A DNA stretch of 64,000 nucleotides, from positions 248,001-312,000 of the forward strand of contig NZ_VUOC01000004.1 of the NCBI RefSeq assembly GCF_008386695.1, written 5' to 3'. This document shows positions 18,845-28,895 of this stretch, one piece after another. Both the position numbers and the translations under genes were made by a program. Source of the stretch: Chitinophaga agrisoli (GTDB taxonomy: Bacteria; Bacteroidota; Bacteroidia; Chitinophagales; Chitinophagaceae). How positions within the stretch are numbered: position 1 is the first letter of the stretch; each line of letters begins with the position of its first letter. The notes beneath the pieces are model-generated. The model was not told the origin of the DNA and did no database searches. It worked only from the letters and a program-made list of their open reading frames with translations.

Positions 18845-21800
18845 GTGACACTACTATCCACTTTCCTGACGGCCAATCCAGGCCTCCGCCTCGAAACGGC
18901 AGACCTCTTCAGCGAAGCCGCCCTCGCCGGTTACAACTGGCCGGATGGCAGCCGCAAAGACCTGCTGCAAAGCCTCCGTACCCGCCAGCGCATGTTAAAG
19001 GTATACCCTGACAACAACGTGGCCGAAGTCCTGGAAACCCTCGGCTTTCACAGCGCACATCATATTGCGGCCACAGACAACGCGGAATTTGCACAAAAAG
19101 CAACCCCGGCATTGTCTGCCCTCGAAGGCATAACAGATGCAAACGCCTTATGTGCACAGATCTCCGCCAATGCCGCCCGCATCCGGCGCGCTAGCTTCGA
19201 ATTAGCGTTGGCCCGTCCCCGTACAGTTACCCTCGCGGTTACAGACACACCGGCAGCCGCCAACCAGCCGGATTTCCAGGCCGGCGTACCAGATTACGAA
19301 CGTCTGTTTGGCCCCATGATCACCTGCGACTGCGACGATTGCCAGAGTATCTTTGGGCCGGCAGCCTACTTTACAGACCTTATGCGGGTGGTCACAGACT
19401 ACGTAACCCCGCCACTGGAACAGCTGTTCACCCTGCAATATCGCCGCCCGGACCTGTGGACGTTGCCGCTCGATTGTGGCACCGCAGGTACAGAGCTGGC
19501 CTATATCGATATCGTAAATGCCATCCTCCAGCAGAACATTGCCACCAATTATGCAGGTGGTAACGATCCCTTGGAGCTGATAGCCGCCGCGCCCTATCCC
19601 TTCAGCGCGCCTTTTAACCAGTCATTCCTCACCATCCGCAAAGGCATGGAGGAATTGCAGACCGGTCTGGCCTCATTGTACAAAACGCTGGATAACACCG
19701 CCCCCGCCACAGCGGCTGCCCTCCTGGACCTTTCCCCGGAACAGCTTTCCATGGTGAATGGAACAACCGTTACCACACTGGCACAGCTCTACGGCTTTCA
19801 TGATGCAGCTGCTACAGATGCAGACCTGCTGGCCGCACTTGGCCAACAACGCGTATTCCTGCGGCAAACAGGCCTTACGCCAGACGCATTGGAGGCGCTG
19901 CTGTACCAAAACCTGGAAGACAATGCAAACCTGCTCCTGCCCCTGTTCTTCCTCAATGGCGTGCTGTCATCCGGCCAATACCTCGATCTCCGCGATGCAG
20001 ACCTCGTAAACAGGGAGCCCGCCGCTTTAGTGGTGACAGATGGCACAACAGATAGCGCCCTTACAGATAATATACTAAAACAGCTGGCCGTGTACATCCG
20101 CCTCAAAGCACAACATAACTGGTCTTATGAAGAGCTGGACTGGCTGCTGAGATCCGCGGCCTTATCATTAAACCCGGATGCGCCGGTAAACACAGTGGAT
20201 GATTCCCTCATCGAAGTGCTGGGCGCCGCCGCCGCCATTCAAAAAGTATATGATATTCCGGCAGATGAGCTAAGCGCTTTCTGGTACGATATGAAAACCT
20301 ATGGCGGGGAAACGCCTGGTGCAGCACAGCAAAACCTCTGGGACCGCGTATACAATACGCCGCCGCTGATGGCCAACAGTACAGACACCACGCAACCGGC
20401 TTATTACCGCCCTGTGTATGACGGTAACCCGGTGTTCGCGTCCACCGTCATTACATGGACGCTGACCGGCACACAAACAACGGAAGACCTCCGCCTCAAC
20501 AGCCAGCTGGCAGGCGCCCTCCAGGTCAGCGGAACAGACCTTACCGCGCTACTGGCAGCTATCGCCCCCGGTGCGGTAAGCGTTAAGCTCGAAGTACCAT
20601 TTATGTCGATGATGTATCGCGTGGCCCGTATGGCGCGCATGCTGGGTATGAGCGTACCGGATCTTACATTGATGGCCAGCCTGCTGGATCTGCCAATGAC
20701 TGCCGCCTGGTCCCTGGAACAGGTGGAAACGTTGATCGAAACAGCGGAATGGCTCCAGCACGCCAACCTCACCGTGAGCCAGCTTAGCTACCAGGTAACC
20801 GGGGTATTACCCACCGGCGCCATACCACTTTCAGATGCGGCAGCCTTTGACAAAGCGCTCACAGATATGCTGCAATCCAGCCGCCAGGCCCGCCTGGACG
20901 AGAACAGCTTTAACACGGATACACTGGATGCCCCAACATCGCAAGCCATCTTTACCCAGCTGGTCGCGTCAAAAGTATTAACGCCCGATGGTATAGTCAC
21001 CAACGCGGTTCCACTAACGCCAAAGCATATAGGCGCCATCCTCTATAACGGGGAAGTCACCGGGCCGGCGCTTTTCAAAATAAACCCGCAGCAGAAACTG
21101 ATCGCCTTTGGCGCGGCCGGCGGACAAGGAAACGTAACGTTCCCTTTTTACCCGTTTGCGGACCCTGCCATCATAGCGGGAAATAGTTTTACCATCAGCC
21201 TCTGGGGACAGGTAAACGAGATCAGCACGGAAGGCTGGCCCATGTTTGTAGGTAACCGCGATGTATGGTATCCTTACGATATGCCGCCGGGTGTATTACT
21301 CTGTTCTATAAACGAAGCGCCCGCCCCGGGATCCATAAGGGTGGAGGAAGGATATAACGATATCCACTACTCCGGTACGGTGCCCGGCATATTCACAGCT
21401 AATAACCAATGGGCCTTTATCTCCTGGGTGAACGATAGCGGCAACTGGCGCCTGTACTGCAACGGGGAAGAAGTGGGTATGGGAAAAATGCCGCAGGAGG
21501 TGCCGGCCATCTACCAGCTGCCGGGATCGCAGACGGTAGCTTATTACGCCGGTTACGGTTTCAACGGTTATGTGGCCAACGTATCTATCTGGACAACCGC
21601 ACGCACCGGCGAACAGATCATGCAGGATATGTATACCGCGTTCACCGGTTCGGAAGACGGCCTGCTGGCCTACTGGCCGATGAATGAAGGGACCGGTACT
21701 ACCATCAACAACTATAGCCCCCGAGGCGCTGCTTACAATGGTACGTTCTATAACGGCAGCAACGTAGGCACACCGGTTTGGGTAGATGTGCCGGACCTGC

Positions 21801-24800
21801 CCTCCGCCAGCGAAGTGCTGGTGATCTGGCAAACCCTCATGAATGCCCTCACCGCACAGGAAACCCTGGTGATCAAAACCCTGGCGGGCGCCGCCCGTAT
21901 GAGCGCACAGCAGATGGCAGGCATAAGCCGCCTCTCCAGCCAGGAGGTGAACAATGCCACCGCGCTTGGATTTGAAGACAGCACGCCTTACCCCTACCTC
22001 GCCAATTTCCTGCTGGTCACCGCCCCGGATAACAATCCGCAACGCACTGCCTACCTGGATACGCTCTTCCGCAATACCGCCCTCGCCCGCGCCCTCCGCC
22101 TCAACGGAAAAGAGATGACGGCGATTGTGGCGCTCCCGGATGCCTTCGGCACTGGAAACATCTCGTATGATGATACATTACTCAGCATAACGCAGCTGCA
22201 AACGATCACCGCCTACAAGTCCCTGTTAGCTTATTGTAACAACAGCGAAGGATTGCTGCTGTATTTCATCCTGGCGCAATTGCCGGAAAATTTAACCGTC
22301 CCCCAGCTGCCCGGCATTTTGGAACGGCTGCCCGGCAAGATGTTCGGCCAGTATGTGGATACGCTCAAAACCTGGCTGGGCAACCCAACGGGGTACCTGG
22401 CTTCTCTCACAGGCTGGAATGCAGACGAGATCAGCGCCATCACCAGCCAGGCTTATTTCTCCATGGTTGATTTTACAACGGTGGCGGGCATACGCAAACT
22501 GGCCGCCGTATTCGTACAGGAAGAAAAACTGGGCATGAATATCGCCTCGCTGAACCTGTTGCGCGGGCTCTCTGCGGATAACCTGTTCACGTCCACAGAC
22601 AGCTGGCAGAACTACCTGGCTGCCGCCGCTGCCATCAACGGCGCCCTTAGCTCCAAACGCGGCAGCGCCGCCATAGAGAAGGTACGGGCAGACCTGGCCG
22701 CCCAAACCCGCAACGTGCTGGCCGATTGGCTCATATGGGAACTGGGCGGCGATATAGACGGCGTAACAAATGAAGACCAGCTGTATGAATACCTGCTCAT
22801 AGATGTGAATATGTCGCCATCCGTAAAAATATCCTGGATGGTGGCCGGTATGAACAGCCTGCAATTATATGTGAACCGCTGCATCAATAATATGGAACCG
22901 GGCGTAGTGAACCAGATCCCCAACAGCTGGTGGGAATGGATGAGCACCTACCGGGTATGGCAGGCTAACCGGGAAGTATACCTTTACCCGGAAAACTATG
23001 TAGACCCCAGCTTACGGAAATTCCAGAGCCCCCAGTTCAAAACGTTTGTCAATGATATATCCAAAGGGCAGATCACGGATAACAATGTAAAACAGGCGCT
23101 GGCCAGCTACCTGGAAGCAGTAAACGAAGTAGCCAGCCTGGAGATCGTAGACGGTTATGTGGCGCGTATGCAAAAAGGCGGGCCGGGTTTGCAGGACGAT
23201 AATGATAAGCACTCGCTTTTCATCGTTGGCCGCTCCCGCACCGCGCCTTACAGCTTTTATACGCGGGTGGCGGTGGCGCTTACCAGCAAAGACGCCGTGG
23301 AGGATGGAACCCCGCCCAGCGACGCCACCAATATGAGTTTTGGCCCCTGGGAAAAGATCAGCCTGCAGATCAGTGCTCCATATGTTTCCACCATCGCCGC
23401 TTTTGGCAGGCAGTTCATTTTTTGGGTTGAACAGACCACGGTGGTCAACACCACCGCCAGCGATCAGAAATATACCACGGTATACGGTAGCATCTACTAC
23501 TCCTACCGTGATTTCTCCGCTACCTGGATCGCCCCGGTGATCTTGAGAAAAGACATCATCATCGCGGTATACGGCAGCGGGCTGCCACACACCAACTATT
23601 ATGAGACAGACCTGCTGGGCGCACGTATGGGCGATACCGCCAGCCAGCAACAGTATGCATTTTATAAAACGCTTCCCTGGAATAAACCGCGCTTGCAATT
23701 TGTTCCTGGCTCCGCCGGCATCGCAGACAGTATCCTGGTACAACTGGGAGACATAGTGGGTTGGAACCCCGCCATTACTTCCGCCCCCGTTCAGCCGTCC
23801 ACCTCGGCCATGACGGACGAACAGAGAACGTTCCAGAACCAGATCTATACAGCCGCCAAACTCGCCTACAGTAACCAGTCTGACTATTTCTCTATCCTGC
23901 GCGCCTCCGTGTTGTTCTCTTCCCTACGCACGCAGGAGGTGAATGCGGGCATTAACACCCATGCTTACCTGTTACTCGATGGCTGGCTGGAGCAAACAGA
24001 CCACCAGACGCAACTGAGCTTTGCCGCCAGCGCCAGCCTGATCTCACCACCGCTGCCGGTTAAAACATCCTGGTGGCCCGGTATTGACAATTATGGCCTG
24101 GTAAAGGGCACTACCGTTAAGGATGTTGTGGGTGGATCTAATGGATCATCGTCCAATAATTTCACTTTCAAACAGAACGTGTTCCCTGCTATGCCCAACG
24201 CTGCTGTGGCATCCTTTACAACAGGCAGTTGGTACAACTTCATCTGGACGGTTAACGAGTCGGCAGCAAATTCCACTTTTAGCTGCTGGCTCAACGTGCA
24301 AAGTATTGCCTCCGGTGGCAGCATCCTTATGGGGTTCCCGCTCATGTCCAGCAATGCCATCTTACGGATCAAGGAATGTTTCATATACAATGGTTATCTG
24401 TATATATTCTATACACCTGCCAACAGTTCAAGCACTACCAATGTATGCCTCCCTATCAGCTTAAACACCTGGTATTTTCTCACGATCACTACCAGCTCAT
24501 CCGGCATAAAAGTTTATTTAAATGGCGTGGCGCAACAGGCTGGTTATGCGCCGCTAAACATCAGTGCAGCTACCTTTAGCCAAATGCAGTTTGGCCGCTT
24601 CAATGGCTATGCCCTCGGGTTCCAGTATTGGGATATCACGCTCACAGCGGCGCAGGTATTGCTGGCCTATCAAACCTCCCTTACCCCATACCTGTCGGGC
24701 ATGGATTACGCCAACACCAGCCTTTACCGCCTGGGCAATAGCGCCGGCGCCTTTGCATTTAATACCGGTAACCAATCCTATCTTGTTCTCCCTGATATCG

Positions 24801-27800
24801 CCACAAAGACCATCGCCGAGTGTATACAATCCTCCTATCATGAAGATTCGGCCACGCTGATACTAAGTTTCCAGCGCTCTCCACTGCTGGACAGTACCGC
24901 AAATTTCCCCATGCGCTTTGTGCGGATGAATACAGATACCCTCCCCGATCTGATAACGCTGTTAGCTGCCAACGGCATCAATGCATTATATGCCCGGGAA
25001 GTCCAATACCTGCCGGAGCAGGACCTTAACGACTACATGCCCTCCCCGCTGGTCACCTTACCGGCAATGGACAGCATGAATTTTAACGGGGCCTTTGGCA
25101 TGTATTTCTGGGAGCTGTTCTTCTACGCGCCTTATCTCATTGCAGAGAAACTGCGGGCAGGTAATAAATACGCGGCCGCGGAAAAATGGTTCCGTTATAT
25201 CTTCGATCCCGCCAGCAGCCAGCCGCCTACCGTGGAGAAATTATATGATTTCCTGTTTAACACGGATAGCAATACCGGCCCGGTGGCCATCTGGCCAATG
25301 AACCGTTCATCCAATAACCAGTTCATAGACCTTAAAAACCAGCTCCCGGTTACATTCAATACGCTGACAGAAGCAGCCGGCCAGCAGCCGCCTTTTAGCA
25401 AATTTGACCGCGCGATATGGACCTTTGGGCCTTCCTCTACCGCAACCAGCCCATACAATGCATCGTTGAATACGGCGGAAATGACCATTACAGCCTGGGT
25501 GCGGCTCACGTCCATGCCATCCTCCGCCACCTATATCACCATCGTTAATTCACAGACAGCCAATACAGGTTACCACCTGGCCTTTCATTACAACTCCAGC
25601 GCAAAGAACTGGACGCTGCGGTTGCTTATACAGGGTCAATCAAACGGCGGGCCCACCGGATGGGTAAGCGCAGATTCATATCCGCTCGACACCCTTAATG
25701 AATGGCAATTTGTAGCGGGGCGTTACGACGGCAAAACATTGAAGGTGTACATTAACGGTAAGCATGTTACGCAAAATACTGCCCGCATTACCCATTATAT
25801 CCACAATACCACGGGCACTTTCCGTATAGGCTGCGGTAGCGCCGGCTCCGTTAACGAGTTCTATTTTAACGGCCAGATCGCGGATGTAGCGGTATTTGGC
25901 TATGCCATGCGTGGCGCTGATATTGAGCGCCTGTATCAAAACTATATCAGCGTAGGGCCTAATGCGTTATACTGGAACTTCCGGCCTTTCCAGCGTATCA
26001 ATGCGGAAACCCTCTACCATATCCTGAATGGGGATGCCTGGCAGGAAAACTTCCTGCAGCCGGCGGAATATTATACCGCCTCCCTGCAGATGGCCGTTTA
26101 CGAATACGATCCCTTTGACCCGGATACGATTGCCCGCCTCCGCATAAACTCCTGGCAAAAAGCCACCTTCATGCGCTATGTAGAGAACCTCCTGAACTGG
26201 GGCGATTCCCTGTTTACCCAGGATACCTGGGAAACGCTGAGCGATGCTACCATGCGCTATGTAATGGCAGCCTCCCTGCTGGGACGTATACCCGTTAAAG
26301 AAGTATCAGAAGCGCCGGAACCTGCCGTAAACTATGCAGATATCGAAGACGCTTACGGCGCCGGCAACGTGCCGCCTTTCCTCATAGAAATGGAGAACCA
26401 GCTGGCTGGCATTGGTCCGGACGCTACACTGGAACAACAGGTACAGAGCATAGTAGACGCTTATTTCTGTGTGCCCGCCAACAAACAGCTGTTGCAATAC
26501 TGGGACCTGGTGGCAGACCGCCTGTTTAAGCTGCGGCATGGCCTCACCATCGGCGGCACGCCCAACCATATCCCCTTATACGCCCCCGCCATTGATCCGG
26601 CCGCGCTGGTAGCAGCCGCGGAAACCGGTGATCTGGGCAACGCATCGGCCGTATCTATCCCCGCCGTGCCGGCCTTCCGCTTCAGCTATATGATAGCGCA
26701 GGCAAAAGCCGTTACCTCAGAAGTGGTACGCCTTGGCGCAGAGCTCCAGGCGGCCCTCGAAAAGCAGGATGGCGAACAGCTGGCCCGGATGCAGGCCGGT
26801 TACCAGGAAGTGCTGTACAATATGACGGCAGATATCCGTGCCAGCCAGGTGAACCAGCTGCAATATGTGGAAGCGGGTTTACAGGCCAGCTATGACAATG
26901 CCGCCTACCTGCACAATACCTACAACAAATGGCTGCGCACGCCCGTCAATTTCCTGGAGGCGGCCTCCCTGGAACTGGGCGCGCTCGCAATAGACCTTAA
27001 CCTGGTAACAACTGATATCGATGCGCTGGCCGGCATCGCCTTCCTGCTGCCAAACATCTTTGGCCTGGCGGATGGCGGTATGGATTTCGGGCATGCCACT
27101 GAATCGGAAGGCAAAGCGCTGCAATCCCTGGCCCACATCAGCGGCCTCACAGGACAACTGGCCGCGCAGATGGCCCAGTATGTACGCCGTGAACAGGAAT
27201 GGGGCCTGCAGGCCACCGTTGCCGGCAACCAGATGCAGGAGATCAGCGCCCAGATAACGGCAAACAGCTTTGCATTACAAGCTGCCCGCCAGGAGGCGTC
27301 GCTGAACCAGGCACAGTTACAGCAGGCGCAGGAAGTATACCAGTTCCTCACCAACAAATTCACGAACGAAGCCCTATACAGCTGGCTGTCCGGACAGCTA
27401 TCCGGCCTGTACTCCCAGCTGTTCCAGCTCGCCTGGACACTGGCGCAGCAAACCCAGACAGCCCTGCAGTATGAGCTCAACCTTACCCATACATACCTGA
27501 GCAATGCCGCCTGGAATGCCGCTTACCAGGGCCTCCTGGGCGGAGACGCCCTCCTGCTGGCATTACAGCAAATGGAAAATGCATACATCAGCGGTAATAA
27601 CCGCAAACTGGAGATCAGGAAAACATGGTCCATGCGCCAGAACAACCCGCAGGCTCTACTCACCCTGCTGGCTACCGGCAGCTGCTATTTTGATCTGAAT
27701 GAGCTCAGTTATGAACTGGATTTCCCCGCACATTATAACCGTAAAATAAGATCGCTGAGCGTTACCATTCCGGCAGTAGTGGGCCCCTACCAGGATCTGC

Positions 27801-28639
27801 ATGCTACGCTGGTGCAAACCGGCAACACGGTAATGATACGGCCCAGCGTAACTGCCGCCCAATACCTTACAGGCATCACCACTACGCCCCCCAGTGATGG
27901 CTCGCTGCGGATGAACTGGAACCCCAACCAGGAGATCATCATCTCCACCGGTATAAATGATGCGGGCGTATTCCAGCTCAACTTCAATGATGAGCAGTAC
28001 CTGCCCTTTGAGGGAACAGGCGCGGTATCTTCCTGGTACCTGAGCATCCCGCAGGCAGCCAATGCTTTCCCCCTGCGTTCCATCAGCGATGTGATCTTCA
28101 CCATCGACTACACCGCAGAAGATGGCGGCAGCGCCTACGCAGCGCAGATCACGGCCTTACCACCGCTCACAGACTATAAAGGCTACCAATACCTCAGCCT
28201 GCGCCAGCTGTATAGCGCCGCCTGGTTCAATTTCTGCAACAACACCGTAGTAACAGGTAGCGGCACTACGCAGGAGGTAGCCTCCTCCCTCTCATTTGAG
28301 CTGGTAACCGCCATGTACCCGGCTAACCTGGCTAATGTAAAACTGGGTAACAGCGCCGGTCAGGTAGGGCTCTTCCTGGCTACGGAAACCGGCATCAGCG
28401 CAGACGGGTTAACATTACAACTCAACAGCGGCGAAGAAACCGTATGGCCGCTGCCAGATTACCTGATCCGGAACGGAACAGCCACCGGCCCGGTAACAGT
28501 ACCGGGCAAAGGCGCTCCCTGGGTGCTGCAGGCAGCGGATATCCCGGCCAGCCTGCTCACCACTGGTAATCTTATCGACCCGGCCAAACTACTGGATATC
28601 ATCCTCGTGGTACCGTTTAGCGGAACGCTGAGCTGGTAA
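18845..28639 (+). CDS. Toxin complex TcA pore/translocation subunit with LamG-like insertions
   Basis: The 3264-residue protein has the TcA/VRP1 opening with CDCDDCQSIFGPAAYFTDLM near residues 160-180, a typical TcA motif. A central alpha-helical shell is interrupted by LamG/concanavalin-A-like regions at about 725-980, 1740-1985 and 2150-2370 (for example SLWGQVNE, LLAYWPMNEGTG, ITAWVRLTS, NEFYFNGQIADVAVFGY). A long helical, Gln/Ala-rich section at about 2600-2900 probably forms the pore, and the last 300 residues look like the TcB-binding domain. The start is GTG (CATGTG: the ATG two bases earlier is followed at once by a stop). It begins 50 bases after the TcB-TcC gene, so the two are probably cotranscribed. 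Domain borders are estimated by eye. Confidence 0.92.
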   Translation: MTLLSTFLTANPGLRLETADLFSEAALAGYNWPDGSRKDLLQSLRTRQRMLKVYPDNNVAEVLETLGFHSAHHIAATDNAEFAQKATPALSALEGITDANALCAQISANAARIRRASFELALARPRTVTLAVTDTPAAANQPDFQAGVPDYERLFGPMITCDCDDCQSIFGPAAYFTDLMRVVTDYVTPPLEQLFTLQYRRPDLWTLPLDCGTAGTELAYIDIVNAILQQNIATNYAGGNDPLELIAAAPYPFSAPFNQSFLTIRKGMEELQTGLASLYKTLDNTAPATAAALLDLSPEQLSMVNGTTVTTLAQLYGFHDAAATDADLLAALGQQRVFLRQTGLTPDALEALLYQNLEDNANLLLPLFFLNGVLSSGQYLDLRDADLVNREPAALVVTDGTTDSALTDNILKQLAVYIRLKAQHNWSYEELDWLLRSAALSLNPDAPVNTVDDSLIEVLGAAAAIQKVYDIPADELSAFWYDMKTYGGETPGAAQQNLWDRVYNTPPLMANSTDTTQPAYYRPVYDGNPVFASTVITWTLTGTQTTEDLRLNSQLAGALQVSGTDLTALLAAIAPGAVSVKLEVPFMSMMYRVARMARMLGMSVPDLTLMASLLDLPMTAAWSLEQVETLIETAEWLQHANLTVSQLSYQVTGVLPTGAIPLSDAAAFDKALTDMLQSSRQARLDENSFNTDTLDAPTSQAIFTQLVASKVLTPDGIVTNAVPLTPKHIGAILYNGEVTGPALFKINPQQKLIAFGAAGGQGNVTFPFYPFADPAIIAGNSFTISLWGQVNEISTEGWPMFVGNRDVWYPYDMPPGVLLCSINEAPAPGSIRVEEGYNDIHYSGTVPGIFTANNQWAFISWVNDSGNWRLYCNGEEVGMGKMPQEVPAIYQLPGSQTVAYYAGYGFNGYVANVSIWTTARTGEQIMQDMYTAFTGSEDGLLAYWPMNEGTGTTINNYSPRGAAYNGTFYNGSNVGTPVWVDVPDLPSASEVLVIWQTLMNALTAQETLVIKTLAGAARMSAQQMAGISRLSSQEVNNATALGFEDSTPYPYLANFLLVTAPDNNPQRTAYLDTLFRNTALARALRLNGKEMTAIVALPDAFGTGNISYDDTLLSITQLQTITAYKSLLAYCNNSEGLLLYFILAQLPENLTVPQLPGILERLPGKMFGQYVDTLKTWLGNPTGYLASLTGWNADEISAITSQAYFSMVDFTTVAGIRKLAAVFVQEEKLGMNIASLNLLRGLSADNLFTSTDSWQNYLAAAAAINGALSSKRGSAAIEKVRADLAAQTRNVLADWLIWELGGDIDGVTNEDQLYEYLLIDVNMSPSVKISWMVAGMNSLQLYVNRCINNMEPGVVNQIPNSWWEWMSTYRVWQANREVYLYPENYVDPSLRKFQSPQFKTFVNDISKGQITDNNVKQALASYLEAVNEVASLEIVDGYVARMQKGGPGLQDDNDKHSLFIVGRSRTAPYSFYTRVAVALTSKDAVEDGTPPSDATNMSFGPWEKISLQISAPYVSTIAAFGRQFIFWVEQTTVVNTTASDQKYTTVYGSIYYSYRDFSATWIAPVILRKDIIIAVYGSGLPHTNYYETDLLGARMGDTASQQQYAFYKTLPWNKPRLQFVPGSAGIADSILVQLGDIVGWNPAITSAPVQPSTSAMTDEQRTFQNQIYTAAKLAYSNQSDYFSILRASVLFSSLRTQEVNAGINTHAYLLLDGWLEQTDHQTQLSFAASASLISPPLPVKTSWWPGIDNYGLVKGTTVKDVVGGSNGSSSNNFTFKQNVFPAMPNAAVASFTTGSWYNFIWTVNESAANSTFSCWLNVQSIASGGSILMGFPLMSSNAILRIKECFIYNGYLYIFYTPANSSSTTNVCLPISLNTWYFLTITTSSSGIKVYLNGVAQQAGYAPLNISAATFSQMQFGRFNGYALGFQYWDITLTAAQVLLAYQTSLTPYLSGMDYANTSLYRLGNSAGAFAFNTGNQSYLVLPDIATKTIAECIQSSYHEDSATLILSFQRSPLLDSTANFPMRFVRMNTDTLPDLITLLAANGINALYAREVQYLPEQDLNDYMPSPLVTLPAMDSMNFNGAFGMYFWELFFYAPYLIAEKLRAGNKYAAAEKWFRYIFDPASSQPPTVEKLYDFLFNTDSNTGPVAIWPMNRSSNNQFIDLKNQLPVTFNTLTEAAGQQPPFSKFDRAIWTFGPSSTATSPYNASLNTAEMTITAWVRLTSMPSSATYITIVNSQTANTGYHLAFHYNSSAKNWTLRLLIQGQSNGGPTGWVSADSYPLDTLNEWQFVAGRYDGKTLKVYINGKHVTQNTARITHYIHNTTGTFRIGCGSAGSVNEFYFNGQIADVAVFGYAMRGADIERLYQNYISVGPNALYWNFRPFQRINAETLYHILNGDAWQENFLQPAEYYTASLQMAVYEYDPFDPDTIARLRINSWQKATFMRYVENLLNWGDSLFTQDTWETLSDATMRYVMAASLLGRIPVKEVSEAPEPAVNYADIEDAYGAGNVPPFLIEMENQLAGIGPDATLEQQVQSIVDAYFCVPANKQLLQYWDLVADRLFKLRHGLTIGGTPNHIPLYAPAIDPAALVAAAETGDLGNASAVSIPAVPAFRFSYMIAQAKAVTSEVVRLGAELQAALEKQDGEQLARMQAGYQEVLYNMTADIRASQVNQLQYVEAGLQASYDNAAYLHNTYNKWLRTPVNFLEAASLELGALAIDLNLVTTDIDALAGIAFLLPNIFGLADGGMDFGHATESEGKALQSLAHISGLTGQLAAQMAQYVRREQEWGLQATVAGNQMQEISAQITANSFALQAARQEASLNQAQLQQAQEVYQFLTNKFTNEALYSWLSGQLSGLYSQLFQLAWTLAQQTQTALQYELNLTHTYLSNAAWNAAYQGLLGGDALLLALQQMENAYISGNNRKLEIRKTWSMRQNNPQALLTLLATGSCYFDLNELSYELDFPAHYNRKIRSLSVTIPAVVGPYQDLHATLVQTGNTVMIRPSVTAAQYLTGITTTPPSDGSLRMNWNPNQEIIISTGINDAGVFQLNFNDEQYLPFEGTGAVSSWYLSIPQAANAFPLRSISDVIFTIDYTAEDGGSAYAAQITALPPLTDYKGYQYLSLRQLYSAAWFNFCNNTVVTGSGTTQEVASSLSFELVTAMYPANLANVKLGNSAGQVGLFLATETGISADGLTLQLNSGEETVWPLPDYLIRNGTATGPVTVPGKGAPWVLQAADIPASLLTTGNLIDPAKLLDIILVVPFSGTLSW

Positions 28640-28659
28640 GACTTTATCCTGGTTGATAG

Positions 28660-28697
28660 AATATCCAGGGCAAAAAACGCCCGGGATATTTTTTTAA
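28660..28697 (+). terminator. Terminator after the toxin genes
   Basis: AATATCCAGGGC and GCCCGGGATATT form a stem with one A-G mismatch, an A-rich loop and seven Ts after it. It closes the two-gene toxin transcript and separates it from the glycosyltransferase. Confidence 0.8.
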
Positions 28698-28895
28698 CAA
28701 GGCTGCAATAATAATAACCAGCCCTTATGCCTATATGAAAAAATCTCATCTCCCGGGCAACCCGCCGGATATGCGCTCCGTATATGTTGACAGTACAACG
28801 AAAAACAGCGCTGAGGGATTGTAAAGTTCTTCCCTCTCCGGAAACCATATTAATTAAACGTGAACAATAAACCTTAACGCAAAATCTCCAACATT

